DNA from: Natrinema sp031626495
GTDB taxonomy: Archaea > Halobacteriota > Halobacteria > Halobacteriales > Natrialbaceae
Direction: 5' to 3'
DNA: 64,000 nucleotides
Assembly (NCBI RefSeq): GCF_031626495.1
Contig: NZ_JAMQOJ010000003.1
Location: forward strand, 1-64,000
This document shows positions 16,227 through 24,007 of this stretch, piece after piece. The notes beneath the pieces are model-generated. The model made no database searches, was not told where the DNA came from, and saw only the letters and a program-made list of their open reading frames with translations. Position numbers and translations under genes: made by a program. How positions within the stretch are numbered: the stretch's first letter is position 1; the number at the start of each line of letters is the position of its first letter.

Positions 16227-16808
16227 TCAGTCGTCTTCGTTCTCGACGACCTGCGAAACGTCTACGTCTTCGGGCTCCTCCTGACCACCGACGATCAGCT
16301 CCCCGTCGTCGGTCTCGACGTAGACGTCGTCGGCGAAGCCACCCTCCGCGTGGGGATGCTCGGGTTCCGCGAGCTTCTCGGGCGTCGAGGGGGCCTCGGG
16401 GAGTCCGTCCGGCGGCGCGAACTGGCCCAGTGGCTCGTCGATCGTCACGTCCCAGCGCTCGAAGAACTCGCGGTAGCGATCGTAGTGGGTCTCGAGTTCG
16501 TCGGCGGGGAACTCCATCATCTCGGTCCAGCCGTGGTTGTAGAAGTCGAAGTTGGCCTGAATGTGGGTGATCTCGCGGGCCTCGGCTTCGGAGTAGCCCT
16601 CCTGGAGCGCCCGCAGGTAGCTGTCCATCGTCGCGTCGAAGAGGCCGTCGAGGTGGGGTTTTCGCTCCGCTGCGTGGGCGGGATCGGCCTTGCCGGCGAA
16701 GATTTTGGTGTGGAGTTTAACCAGCCCCGAGTTGGCGACCGAGCGGATACCCGGCGTCTCGAGGGCCTTTCGATAGGCGAAGTGTTTCGCGTTCTGGCGG
16801 AGTTTCAT
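16227..16808 (-). CDS. DUF6149 family protein
   Basis: A 193-residue soluble protein. It opens with MKLRQNAKHFAYRKALETPG and contains FDFYNHGWTEMMEFPADELE near 87-106, a pattern I know from the haloarchaeal DUF6149 family. The first 130 residues are helical and the last 60 are acidic and Pro/Glu-rich (QEEPEDVDVSQVVENEDD), probably disordered. No enzyme motif is visible. It is divergent from the FAD oxidoreductase gene across a 292-bp gap with several inverted repeats. Function unknown. Confidence 0.75.
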   Translation of the reverse strand: MKLRQNAKHFAYRKALETPGIRSVANSGLVKLHTKIFAGKADPAHAAERKPHLDGLFDATMDSYLRALQEGYSEAEAREITHIQANFDFYNHGWTEMMEFPADELETHYDRYREFFERWDVTIDEPLGQFAPPDGLPEAPSTPEKLAEPEHPHAEGGFADDVYVETDDGELIVGGQEEPEDVDVSQVVENEDD

Positions 16809-17100
16809 GCTACCGTGTTAGAAGCAGCCACTAAAGAACGGTTCGGACAACAATGTTAAATCACCCATCGGCCGAATCCCTCACTCGTTCGTGGCGGCCG
16901 ATCGGCCACAATATGGCGAATCGCGTCCGAGATGGCAGCAAGCCTTGCTCTCTCGAGGCTGCCGTCGAAACGTTCGTCTCCGAATACAGTTCAGTAAACG
17001 TATTCGCCTCACAGTTTACGATCGTTGTGTCGTGACACCACGTCCGGCAAAATGGACGAGATAGCAACCCACTTTAACCCGCATTACGAACGTTCGGGAT
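16809..17100. other. Gap with stacked inverted repeats
   Basis: No gene is seen. It contains a perfect 12-bp palindrome GGCCGATCGGCC (16896-16907), a pair GGCAGC/GCTGCC (16934-16939 and 16958-16963), and 7-bp arms CGAATAC/GTATTCG (16981-16987 and 17000-17006) around a 12-base loop. A TATA-like CTTTAA near 17070 fits a leaderless start of the next gene at 17101. The repeats could be operators or a structured RNA. Confidence 0.4.
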
Positions 17101-18339
17101 ATGACTCAGTACGTCATCATCGGTGACGGGATCTCGGGCAGTTCGGCCGCCGAGACCCTCCGGGAGGAAGACCCGGACGCGAAGATTACCGTCATCACCG
17201 ATGAGGGGGAGCCACTGTATAACCGGATTCTGATCAAGGAACACGCGAAAGGAAAACTCCCCGAAGCCCCCATCTCGATTCACGACGAAGAGTGGTACGA
17301 GGACCGCGATATCGACCTCTCGTTGAACACCCACGTGACGAGCGTCGATACGGACGAGAAGGTCGTCTACACGCATTCGAGCGGCGACATCTCGTACGAC
17401 AAACTGCTGGTCGCCACCGGCGGAACGCCGACGCAGTTGCCGGTCGACAACAGCGACGCCGACGGCATCCACCACTTCTGGACGTTCCAGGACGCCCGCG
17501 GTATCCGCGAGCACGCCGAGCGCGCCGACCGCGGCGTCATCGTCGGTGCCGGCCTGCTCGGCATCGACTTCGCGGCCGTCTGCGGCGCGCAGGGCATCGA
17601 GGCCGACTACCTGATGCGCGGCGACCGCTGGTGGCGATACGCACTCTCCGGCGACGGCGCGGAGATCATGCACGAAGGCATGCGCGAGGTTGGCGTCGAA
17701 CCCGTCTTCGACAGCGGCGTCGATCACTTCGAGACCGACGACGAGGGCCACGTTACCGCCGCCGTCGACCCCAACGGCGACCGTTACGACTGCGACTTCG
17801 CCGGCGTCGCCATCGGCCTGACGTTCAACACCGAGTACCTCCGCGGGGCCGGCCTCGAGGAGGACAACGGCATCGTCGTCGACGAGTACATGCAGACGAA
17901 CGTCGACGACGTCTACGCCGCGGGCGACATCACTCGGTTCTACGACGTGCTCCTCGGCGAGCAGGCCCAGAACGGTTCGTGGGGCTCGGCCAAGGAACAG
18001 GGTCGGGTCGCCGCGATCAACATGGCCGCCGACGACGAGGCCGAGGAGTTCCAGTGGGTCTCCTCGTACTCCATCACACACTTCGACTTCCCGTTCCTCT
18101 CCTTTGGCCACCCGACGCTGGGCGACGAGCACGCCGAACGGAAGTACAGCGACACCGAGTGGCGACGGATCGCGTTCAAGGACGGCAAGATCGTCGGCGG
18201 GGTGCTCATCGGCGACCTCTCCCCGCAGAGCAAGTACAAGCAGTTGATGCGCGAACAGCGCCCGGTCGCCGATCAGGCCGAGGTCCTCCTCGAGAAGCAG
18301 GTCGACCTCGACGAACTCGCCCCGGCCCAGGAACAGTAA
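17101..18339 (+). CDS. NAD(P)/FAD-dependent oxidoreductase (pyridine nucleotide-disulfide type)
   Basis: A 412-residue flavoprotein of the NirB/rubredoxin-reductase class. It has the N-terminal FAD site VIIGDGISGSSAAETL (Gly-x-Gly-x-x-Gly at about 7-12), a second nucleotide site VIVGAGLLGIDFAAVC for NAD(P)H near 146-161, and the C-terminal FAD contact VYAAGDIT near 272-279. The redox-active CxxC of the thioredoxin reductase branch is absent, so electrons are probably passed to a separate acceptor. The C-terminal 100 residues (FQWVSSYSITHFDFPFLSFG onward) form a distinct domain. Partner and substrate are not evident from neighbours. Confidence 0.88.
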   Translation: MTQYVIIGDGISGSSAAETLREEDPDAKITVITDEGEPLYNRILIKEHAKGKLPEAPISIHDEEWYEDRDIDLSLNTHVTSVDTDEKVVYTHSSGDISYDKLLVATGGTPTQLPVDNSDADGIHHFWTFQDARGIREHAERADRGVIVGAGLLGIDFAAVCGAQGIEADYLMRGDRWWRYALSGDGAEIMHEGMREVGVEPVFDSGVDHFETDDEGHVTAAVDPNGDRYDCDFAGVAIGLTFNTEYLRGAGLEEDNGIVVDEYMQTNVDDVYAAGDITRFYDVLLGEQAQNGSWGSAKEQGRVAAINMAADDEAEEFQWVSSYSITHFDFPFLSFGHPTLGDEHAERKYSDTEWRRIAFKDGKIVGGVLIGDLSPQSKYKQLMREQRPVADQAEVLLEKQVDLDELAPAQEQ

Positions 18340-18492
18340 GTCGGTGTCGCCGGTCGGACGGCGCTCCGTTTTCGCGGTGGTTCGGTCCGGATTTCGCTCG
18401 CCGCAGTCTCCAATCTCCGACCCGTCTCGGCCGAGAGCGGCGGGGCTCGCACCGAACGTGACGAGAGACGGATAACGAACGAGAGACGATAG

Positions 18493-18744
18493 GCTCAACT
18501 CCCGCGGGCCGCCGGGGCCGAGCACGTCCACCGGACGAACATGCCGCCGTATCTCATCCACAGCACGATGGCTATGGGGCGAGTCGTCGACGAGGGCGGC
18601 GAGGCCTACGACGTCGACCGGCTGTTCGTCGGCGACCACAGCGCGATCCCCAACGCTTTGGGCGGGCAGAACCCGACCCACACCGGGCAGGCGCTGGCGC
18701 TTCGCACTGCCGAGGCGGTCTACGACCGGTACTTCGGCCGGTAA
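18493..18744 (+). pseudogene. C-terminal relic of a GMC-type oxidoreductase
   Basis: The frame is open from just after an in-frame TAG at 18490-18492 to the TAA at 18742-18744. The protein ends with YLIHSTMAMGRVVDEGG, DRLFVGDHSAIPNALGG and QNPTHTGQALALRTAEAVYD. This is the end of the GMC oxidoreductase C-terminal domain, including the conserved G-D-x-S and N-P-T-x-T segment that holds the flavin. The FAD-binding N-terminus and most of the roughly 500-residue enzyme are missing. An ATG at 18541 would allow a 67-residue product, but it could not be a working enzyme. Confidence 0.75.
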
Positions 18745-18747
18745 CGA

Positions 18748-18769
18748 GACCGGTCGCGCGCTCGTTTTT
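18748..18769 (+). terminator. T-rich terminator after the GMC relic
   Basis: GC-rich sequence followed by five T residues at 18765-18769, about 20 bp after the stop; probably a surviving terminator of the original oxidoreductase gene. Confidence 0.35.
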
Positions 18770-18982
18770 CTCGATCCGATCTCGAGCGAGCGCGACAGTC
18801 GGACGATATTGCTGGTGTCCGGAACGGCGGCTCCGGCCGCCGATCGCGACGGTTCGGACGTTGCTGTGGAAGATATCGGATTTATAGCCGATGGAGTGGA
18901 CGACCGTGGCGTACAGGGGGGCGGCAACCGGCGCTCGGTGCACGAATATTAAGTCCGTGCGGCACGTGTGCCTCGATATACC

Positions 18983-19204
18983 ATGTCTACAAGTAACACG
19001 GCCATGCCGCGGCTACGAGTACGCGAGGTCGAGACGGTCGGCGCCGCCGACGCGGTCACCCACGTCGACGAACTGAGCGAGGAGACGTTGCAGCGCTTCT
19101 ACGAGGTCGTCGAGTCGGGACCGGTGACGGGTCTGGAGGACGCCTCGCTCGAGCCGGGTGAGGTGATCGTCTTCACGGAGTACTACCGCGTCGAACGCGC
19201 CTGA
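18983..19204 (+). CDS. Small acidic protein of unknown function
   Basis: A 73-residue protein starting MSTSNTAMPRLRVREVETVG. It is soluble and ends with VIVFTEYYRVERA. I chose ATG 18983: a TATA-like ATATTAAG ends about 30 bp upstream, giving a leaderless transcript. A short palindrome, GGCACGTGTGCC at 18961-18972, lies between that box and the start and could be an operator. I do not recognise the family; similar short proteins are common in haloarchaea. Confidence 0.6.
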   Translation: MSTSNTAMPRLRVREVETVGAADAVTHVDELSEETLQRFYEVVESGPVTGLEDASLEPGEVIVFTEYYRVERA

Positions 19205-19273
19205 GTTGTTCGCCGCGGTCTCGGCTGTGCCCGTATCGAAGTCGTTTTCCCGGCCGCACGCGTTCGATGACGC

Positions 19274-19684
19274 ATGAACGGCGACAGCGACATGACCCTG
19301 GCGTTCGAACTCGAGGCGCTCAAAGAGCTCGCCTCGCCCGAGCGCGTGTTCGAAGACGCCAGAGGCTGGACCGAGTACATCGGGGTCGTCTCCGAGAAGC
19401 CGACCTACGTCGTAACGAACTTCACGCGGAAGAACCGCATCCGACAGGACTTCTTCTCCGGCCCCCGCGGGAAAGCGGAGAGCCTCGAGGGCGTCAAAGA
19501 TCAGTTCGACACCGATCGCTACGTCTACATCGGTGCCAGCGACGAGGACGAGCAGTTGGCCGACGAGGTCGACTGGGAGTACCTCGCCGTCGAGGACGCC
19601 GCCGAGGCGGCCGACTGGATTCTGGCGACCCACGCCGACGACGACGAAGAGGACGCGGAGCCGGTCCGGGACGACTGGCCCTGA
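19274..19684 (+). CDS. DUF7124-like haloarchaeal protein
   Basis: A 136-residue soluble protein. The core, from MTLAFELEALKELASPERVF through KPTYVVTNFTRKNRIRQDFF to GPRGKAESLEGVKDQF, looks like the haloarchaeal DUF7124 family; the end is very acidic. The start could be ATG 19274 or the in-frame ATG at 19292 directly before the conserved core. Function unknown. It is followed at about 100 bp by the ArsR-like regulator on the same strand. Confidence 0.7.
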   Translation: MNGDSDMTLAFELEALKELASPERVFEDARGWTEYIGVVSEKPTYVVTNFTRKNRIRQDFFSGPRGKAESLEGVKDQFDTDRYVYIGASDEDEQLADEVDWEYLAVEDAAEAADWILATHADDDEEDAEPVRDDWP

Positions 19685-19781
19685 CCGGCCGTCCTACCCG
19701 CCAGCGACGATCGCTCTTTCTATCCTCTCTGGGGTGTGAATACACGATTATGTGGACGACCGACGAGTGGAGGCACGACCG

Positions 19782-20696
19782 ATGAACCCGCCGGACGACG
19801 TTCGGATCGATCAGGAAACCGTCGACGCACTCGGCGCGCTCGGCAACCGGACCCGCCTCGAGATCCTGCTCGCGCTCGTCGAGGCCGAGCGGGAGCAGCG
19901 AGAGCAGCCCCTTCCGATGCCGTTTACGGCGCTGTACGACGCTGTCGACGTCGACAGCACGTCCCAGTTCTCGTATCACCTCGACCGCCTCGTCGGCCGG
20001 TTCGTCGCCGAGACGCCCGACGGCTACCGGCTGACGTACGGCGGCACCAAGATCGTCCGGACGATCCGTTCCGGACTGTACGAGAGCACGCACAGCTTCG
20101 ACGACGTGGCGGTCGGCGGTGCCTGCGTGTTCTGCGGTGGGAACTCGCTCGTCGCGACGGTCGACGACGAGCGCTTCGTGGTCCGCTGTGAGCCGTGCGA
20201 GGCGGCCCTAGTGACCGACCTCCTGCCCAGAAGTCAGACGCGAAACCGGTCGGCCGAGGAGATCGTCGACAGCGTCGGTCATCGGATCTGGAGCACGTAC
20301 GCGCTGGTTCGGGGCTCGGTCTGTCCGGAGTGTTACGGTCCGGTCGACACCACCGCCGTCGAACACGACCACGACGGCCGGACGCTACACACGCTCGAGA
20401 GCACGTGCCGCGAGTGTCGGTTCACGGTACACATGCCGATCGAGGTCTCGGCGGCGTTCCATCCCGTCGCGCTCGAGTTCTTCTGGAACCACGGCATCTC
20501 CCTGCCGGATACCCCGATCTGGGAGTTCTTCGAGTACGTCGTCACGGACGCGATAACGACCGACATCGCCGCTCTCGACCCGCTCGAGGCGACGTTCGAG
20601 ATCACGTTCGGCAGCGAGACGCTTCGCCTCGAGATGGACGACTCGCTCGCGGTCGTCCCGGTGGCGGCCGCCACCGAAGCGATCGGCGACGACTGA
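19782..20696 (+). CDS. ArsR-like winged-helix regulator with zinc-binding domain
   Basis: About 304 residues. An N-terminal winged helix (DALGALGNRTRLEILLALVE, then DVDSTSQFSYHLDRLVGRFV) matches haloarchaeal ArsR-like proteins with a DUF7351-type C-terminal part. Further on, paired cysteines (CVFCGG with CEPCE, and CPECYG with CRECRF) suggest two zinc ribbons. I prefer ATG 19782 because GGAGG lies 9 bases upstream at 19768-19772; an in-frame ATG at 19752 exists. It precedes the ABC-2 export genes on the same strand, but a 175-bp gap with palindromes separates them, so it is a candidate regulator of those genes rather than part of their operon. Confidence 0.8.
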   Translation: MNPPDDVRIDQETVDALGALGNRTRLEILLALVEAEREQREQPLPMPFTALYDAVDVDSTSQFSYHLDRLVGRFVAETPDGYRLTYGGTKIVRTIRSGLYESTHSFDDVAVGGACVFCGGNSLVATVDDERFVVRCEPCEAALVTDLLPRSQTRNRSAEEIVDSVGHRIWSTYALVRGSVCPECYGPVDTTAVEHDHDGRTLHTLESTCRECRFTVHMPIEVSAAFHPVALEFFWNHGISLPDTPIWEFFEYVVTDAITTDIAALDPLEATFEITFGSETLRLEMDDSLAVVPVAAATEAIGDD

Positions 20697-20735
20697 CGAG
20701 TCGGCCCCACCTCCTCGCCACGTTCGTCCGGTCGG

Positions 20736-20751
20736 CTCAAACATATTTGAG
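20736..20751. promoter_or_regulatory. Short palindrome upstream of the ABC-2 genes
   Basis: CTCAAA-CATA-TTTGAG, perfect 6-bp arms. It lies 10 bp before the larger palindrome and may be an upstream protein-binding site. Confidence 0.4.
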
Positions 20752-20760
20752 TAGTATCGC

Positions 20761-20784
20761 TGTCGTTATGTTGGCATAACGACA
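20761..20784. promoter_or_regulatory. Perfect 24-bp palindrome, likely operator of the ABC-2 genes
   Basis: TGTCGTTATG-TTGG-CATAACGACA has perfect 10-bp arms around four bases. It directly abuts a TATA-like ATACTTAT at 20785-20792, so a bound dimer would cover the BRE/TFB site. The ArsR-like protein encoded just upstream is the first candidate to bind it. Confidence 0.6.
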
Positions 20785-20816
20785 ATACTTATCGTAGTCG
20801 ATGCGTATGAGCGCGT

Positions 20817-20885
20817 ATGCAGCACGGCTCACCGACACTGCGGGGTACGACGGCGTACCGGGGGCTCGAGTATGGCAGCAATTGA
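20817..20885 (+). CDS. Possible leaderless 22-residue upstream ORF
   Basis: ATG 20817 lies about 25 bp after the TATA-like box at 20785-20792, exactly where transcription should start. Its 22-codon frame ends in TGA at 20883-20885 and overlaps the start of the ABC ATPase gene by 14 bases in another frame. It may couple or dampen translation of the ATPase, or be chance. Confidence 0.3.
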   Translation: MQHGSPTLRGTTAYRGLEYGSN

Positions 20886-21789
20886 ACTCGAGGGGCTGAC
20901 GAAGCGCTTCGGCGACGTCGTCGCGGTCGACGGGCTCGATCTCACCGTCGAGGAGGGCGAAATCTTCGGCTTTCTGGGGCCAAACGGCGCGGGGAAGTCG
21001 ACGACGATAGACATCCTATTGGACTTCATTCGCCCGACCGGCGGGACCGCGACCGTGCTGGGCTACGACGCCCAATCCGAGGGGCTGGCCGTCCGAAGTC
21101 GGACCGGCGTCCTACCGGACGCCTACCACGTCTACGACCGGCTCACCGGCCGCCAGCACGTCGAGTTCGCCATCGAGATGAAAGGCGTCGACGACGACCC
21201 CGCGGCGCTTCTCGAGCGGGTCCGAATCGCCGACGCGGCCGATCGGAAGGCCGGCGGCTACTCGAAGGGGATGCGCCAGCGGCTGGCGCTGGCGATGGCG
21301 CTGGTCGGCGATCCCGATCTGCTCGTCTTAGACGAGCCGTCGACCGGCCTCGACCCGAACGGCGCTCGAGAGATGCGCGAGATCATCCGCGAGGAGAACG
21401 AACGCGGGACGACCGTCTTCTTCTCGAGTCACGTCATGGAGCAGGTCGAGGCGGTCTGCGACCGCGTGGCGATCATCGACCGCGGTCGGCTCGTCGCCGT
21501 CGACACGATCGACGGGCTCCGCGACGCGACCGAGACCGGCGAGATGCTGTACGTCTACGTGTCGGAACTCGACGAGGGCGTCCTCGAGCGGGTCCAGCGG
21601 CTCGAGGGCGTCAGTAGCGCGTCGATCGACGACGGCCGGCTGCGGGTGAGCGTCGACGGCGTCTCGAAGTTCGCCGCGCTGGACGCCATCGACGAGGTGG
21701 CCCCGGTGCAGGACTTCTCGGTCGTCGAGTCCTCGCTCGAGGACCTGTTCGTCCGCTACACGAACGAGGGTCAGGAGGTGGAGGCATGA
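20872..21789 (+). CDS. ABC-2 type exporter, ATP-binding protein
   Basis: A 305-residue ATPase of an ABC-2 (drug/lipid/multicopper export) system. It has Walker A GPNGAGKST near 38-46, the signature YSKGMRQRLALAMAL, Walker B DLLVLDEPSTGLDPNG, and the switch histidine in VFFSSHVMEQ. A C-terminal extension of about 80 residues after the switch is normal in this subgroup. The stop overlaps the start of the permease gene by 4 bases (ATGA), so the two are translationally coupled. Substrate unknown; the palindromic operator suggests inducible expression. Confidence 0.92.
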   Translation: MAAIELEGLTKRFGDVVAVDGLDLTVEEGEIFGFLGPNGAGKSTTIDILLDFIRPTGGTATVLGYDAQSEGLAVRSRTGVLPDAYHVYDRLTGRQHVEFAIEMKGVDDDPAALLERVRIADAADRKAGGYSKGMRQRLALAMALVGDPDLLVLDEPSTGLDPNGAREMREIIREENERGTTVFFSSHVMEQVEAVCDRVAIIDRGRLVAVDTIDGLRDATETGEMLYVYVSELDEGVLERVQRLEGVSSASIDDGRLRVSVDGVSKFAALDAIDEVAPVQDFSVVESSLEDLFVRYTNEGQEVEA

Positions 21790-22658
21790 CCTGGGCCGTC
21801 GTCGCGAAGAAGGACTTTCGGGACGCCGTCCAGTCGCGGGCGCTGTGGGCGCTCGTGACCGTCTTCGTGCTCCTCTCGATCATCGCCACGTACGCCTACG
21901 TCGAGGTACCCCAACTGTTCGGCTCGCCCGCCGGCGCGACGTTCGGCGGGCTGCTCTTCTTTACGGTCGGACTCGTCGGGCTGTTCGTCCCGCTCGCGGC
22001 CATCGTCGTCTGTTACAAGTCCCTCGCCGGCGAGCGCGAACTCGGGAGCATCAAGCTGTTGCTCTCCTTGCCGACCACGCGCGGACAAGTCTTCGCCGGC
22101 AAGGTCGTCGGCCGGGCCGCCGTCCTCGTCTTCGGCCTCGGCGTCGGTCTCCTCGTCGGCCTCGGGGTCGGTGCCGCCTTGCTCGGCGAGATCGATGCCC
22201 TGGCGGCCGTGACGTTCGTCCTGGTCACGCTGGCCTTCGCGGCCGTCTACGCGACGATCGTCGTCGGCCTCTCGGCGACGACGGGGTCGACGTCGCGCGC
22301 GACGACGCTGGCGCTCGGCTTCTTCGTCGTCTTCGAACTGCTCTGGGATGCGATTCCGATGGGGATCCTCTACGTCGTCAACGGATTCGCGCTCCCGACG
22401 ACGATGCCCGATTGGCTGTACCCGCTGATGCAGGTCTCGCCGTCCGCGGCGTACTTCTCCGCTATCGTCGCGCTGTTGCCCGATATCGCCGCGACGGTCG
22501 GTGCCGACCCCGCCCAGTCGGGCGCCGGCGTGCAGGCGTCCGCCGACGCGGCCGAGCCGTTCTACTCGAGCCCCGAGATCGGCCTCGTCGTGCTCGCCCT
22601 GTGGCTCGTCGTCCCGCTGGCCGTCGGTTACTCTCGGTTCGGCGGCTCCGATCTTTGA
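21786..22658 (+). CDS. ABC-2 type exporter, permease
   Basis: A 290-residue membrane protein with six hydrophobic segments and an amphipathic N-terminus (MTWAVVAKKDFRDAVQSRAL). The CYKSLAGERELGSIKLLLSLP segment after the second helix is typical of the NosY/ABC-2 permease family. A large extracytoplasmic loop lies between the last two helices (about 225-265). It forms the transport channel with the ATPase encoded directly upstream. Confidence 0.9.
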   Translation: MTWAVVAKKDFRDAVQSRALWALVTVFVLLSIIATYAYVEVPQLFGSPAGATFGGLLFFTVGLVGLFVPLAAIVVCYKSLAGERELGSIKLLLSLPTTRGQVFAGKVVGRAAVLVFGLGVGLLVGLGVGAALLGEIDALAAVTFVLVTLAFAAVYATIVVGLSATTGSTSRATTLALGFFVVFELLWDAIPMGILYVVNGFALPTTMPDWLYPLMQVSPSAAYFSAIVALLPDIAATVGADPAQSGAGVQASADAAEPFYSSPEIGLVVLALWLVVPLAVGYSRFGGSDL

Positions 22659-22714
22659 TCGCTCTCGTCGCTCGTTCGGCAGCCGTCCATCTCACGGGCC
22701 GTCACCCGCGGTAG

Positions 22715-22987
22715 TCAGACCGTGTCGTCGGGCGCGTGTTCGTCCGCCATCCGCGCCGCTTCGTCGGCGTATCGGTCTCGGACGGCCGCCTCCTCGACCG
22801 TCTCGAGATCGCTGGGCGAGACGTCCTTGGCGGCGGTCACCGTCGCCCCCTCGAGGGCCTGTGGTGCGAGTTCCCGCCGGTAGACTCCCTCCCCGTCGGG
22901 CGTCGCGTACTGGAGGATCACGAGGTCGCGGTTGGTGTAGCCGCGCTCGACGAGCCACACGCGAACGGTGTCCGTCTCCGATGGCAT
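22715..22987 (-). CDS. Small haloarchaeal protein of unknown function
   Basis: A 90-residue acidic soluble protein beginning MPSETDTVRVWLVERGYTNR and including LVILQYATPDGEGVYRRELA, then a helical acidic end. No signal, membrane segment or known motif. Starting at ATG 22987 gives a compact protein; an upstream extension of the open frame is an artefact of high GC. It is divergent from the DUF5815 gene. Confidence 0.65.
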   Translation of the reverse strand: MPSETDTVRVWLVERGYTNRDLVILQYATPDGEGVYRRELAPQALEGATVTAAKDVSPSDLETVEEAAVRDRYADEAARMADEHAPDDTV

Positions 22988-23110
22988 GGCCGAACACACC
23001 AGCACCGCGCGGTTAGTCTTTGGCCTCGATGGCCGTGCGCGAGACCGCTCGCCGCTCGAGCGATGGCCCGAGTCGTCGGCCTTATGGCCGTCCCGCCCGA
23101 ATTTCGCCCA

Positions 23111-23647
23111 ATGACAGCCCCCAGCGCGCCGGGTGCAAGCGGTGGCGATCGGCTCGAGCTCCCCTGCGGGGAGACCGTCGATCCCCACGAGATCGATCTG
23201 GGGATGCGCGAGTACCGGTGTCCCTGCGGCGAGACTCACGCCGTCGTGACCGACGTGCATCCGCCCTCCCGGTTCTTCCCGGAATCGCTCGTGGCCGTGC
23301 TCGAGGAGACGATCGACACCGACGACGAGTTCGAGTCGTTCGGCACGCCCCACCTGCTGGGGATCGTCTTGGAGGAGTTTCCCGAGAAAGTCGCCGTCCA
23401 CGACGCGAGCGACGACGGGGCCGTCGGCTACACTCTGTTGTGGATGACCGACTTCGACGCCCGGCGGCTTCACGAGGTCGTCGTGGAACTCGTCGTGGAA
23501 CTCATGGAACACGCGGTCAGCCACGCCGAGGACGACGCCGCGATCACCGAGTTCGAGTCCCAGATGCTCGAGTTCGACGTGAGCGAGTTCGTCGACCAGT
23601 ACCGGCGACAGCGGAATTTCGAGAGCGAACACGATCGGCCGCTGTAG
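23111..23647 (+). CDS. DUF5815 family protein
   Basis: A 178-residue soluble protein. The start LPCGETVDPHEIDLGMREY followed by RCPCGETHAVVTDVHPPSRF contains C-G-x-T and C-P-C-G-E motifs that recall the DUF5815 family of haloarchaea and may bind a metal. The C-terminal half is helical and acidic. I chose ATG 23111: a TATA-like CTTATGG about 28 bp upstream fits a leaderless start. An in-frame ATG at 23084 overlaps that box. Function unknown. Confidence 0.75.
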   Translation: MTAPSAPGASGGDRLELPCGETVDPHEIDLGMREYRCPCGETHAVVTDVHPPSRFFPESLVAVLEETIDTDDEFESFGTPHLLGIVLEEFPEKVAVHDASDDGAVGYTLLWMTDFDARRLHEVVVELVVELMEHAVSHAEDDAAITEFESQMLEFDVSEFVDQYRRQRNFESEHDRPL

Positions 23648-24007
23648 TCACGATCGCGAGTCGACTGACCGCGAAACGAGCCGGCCGTGAGGCCGGTGAT
23701 CCGATCCCGTTTGAAACCGTTTTGCAGAGTGAAACGGATACGCCGATCTCGCGGGACCCGTCACGGTCCGCGTTCCGCCGCTCGCGTCGTTTTTCGGCCG
23801 ACGAACGGCGTTCCACGTAGCAGATCGCACTTTAAACGCTGTACGGCCGGTTTCTTCGCTCGTCCCAGCGTGTCGGACCGGAATAGCCGCCACTCGCCAC
23901 GTTTCGAACAATCGAACAAATACGCTCCATTATTTCTGCCTTTGTTGTCTTATATGCTGGAAAACACAACATTCATAACCAAGTGGTCTGTTGGCACACG
24001 TGGACGA
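23648..24007. other. Intergenic region before the symporter operon
   Basis: I find no gene here. An AT-richer end (from about 23930) carries two TATA-like boxes, CTTATATG near 23950 and ATTCATAACC near 23970; the latter fits a leaderless start at 24008. This is the expected site for regulation by the IclR protein encoded after the amidase. Confidence 0.45.
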
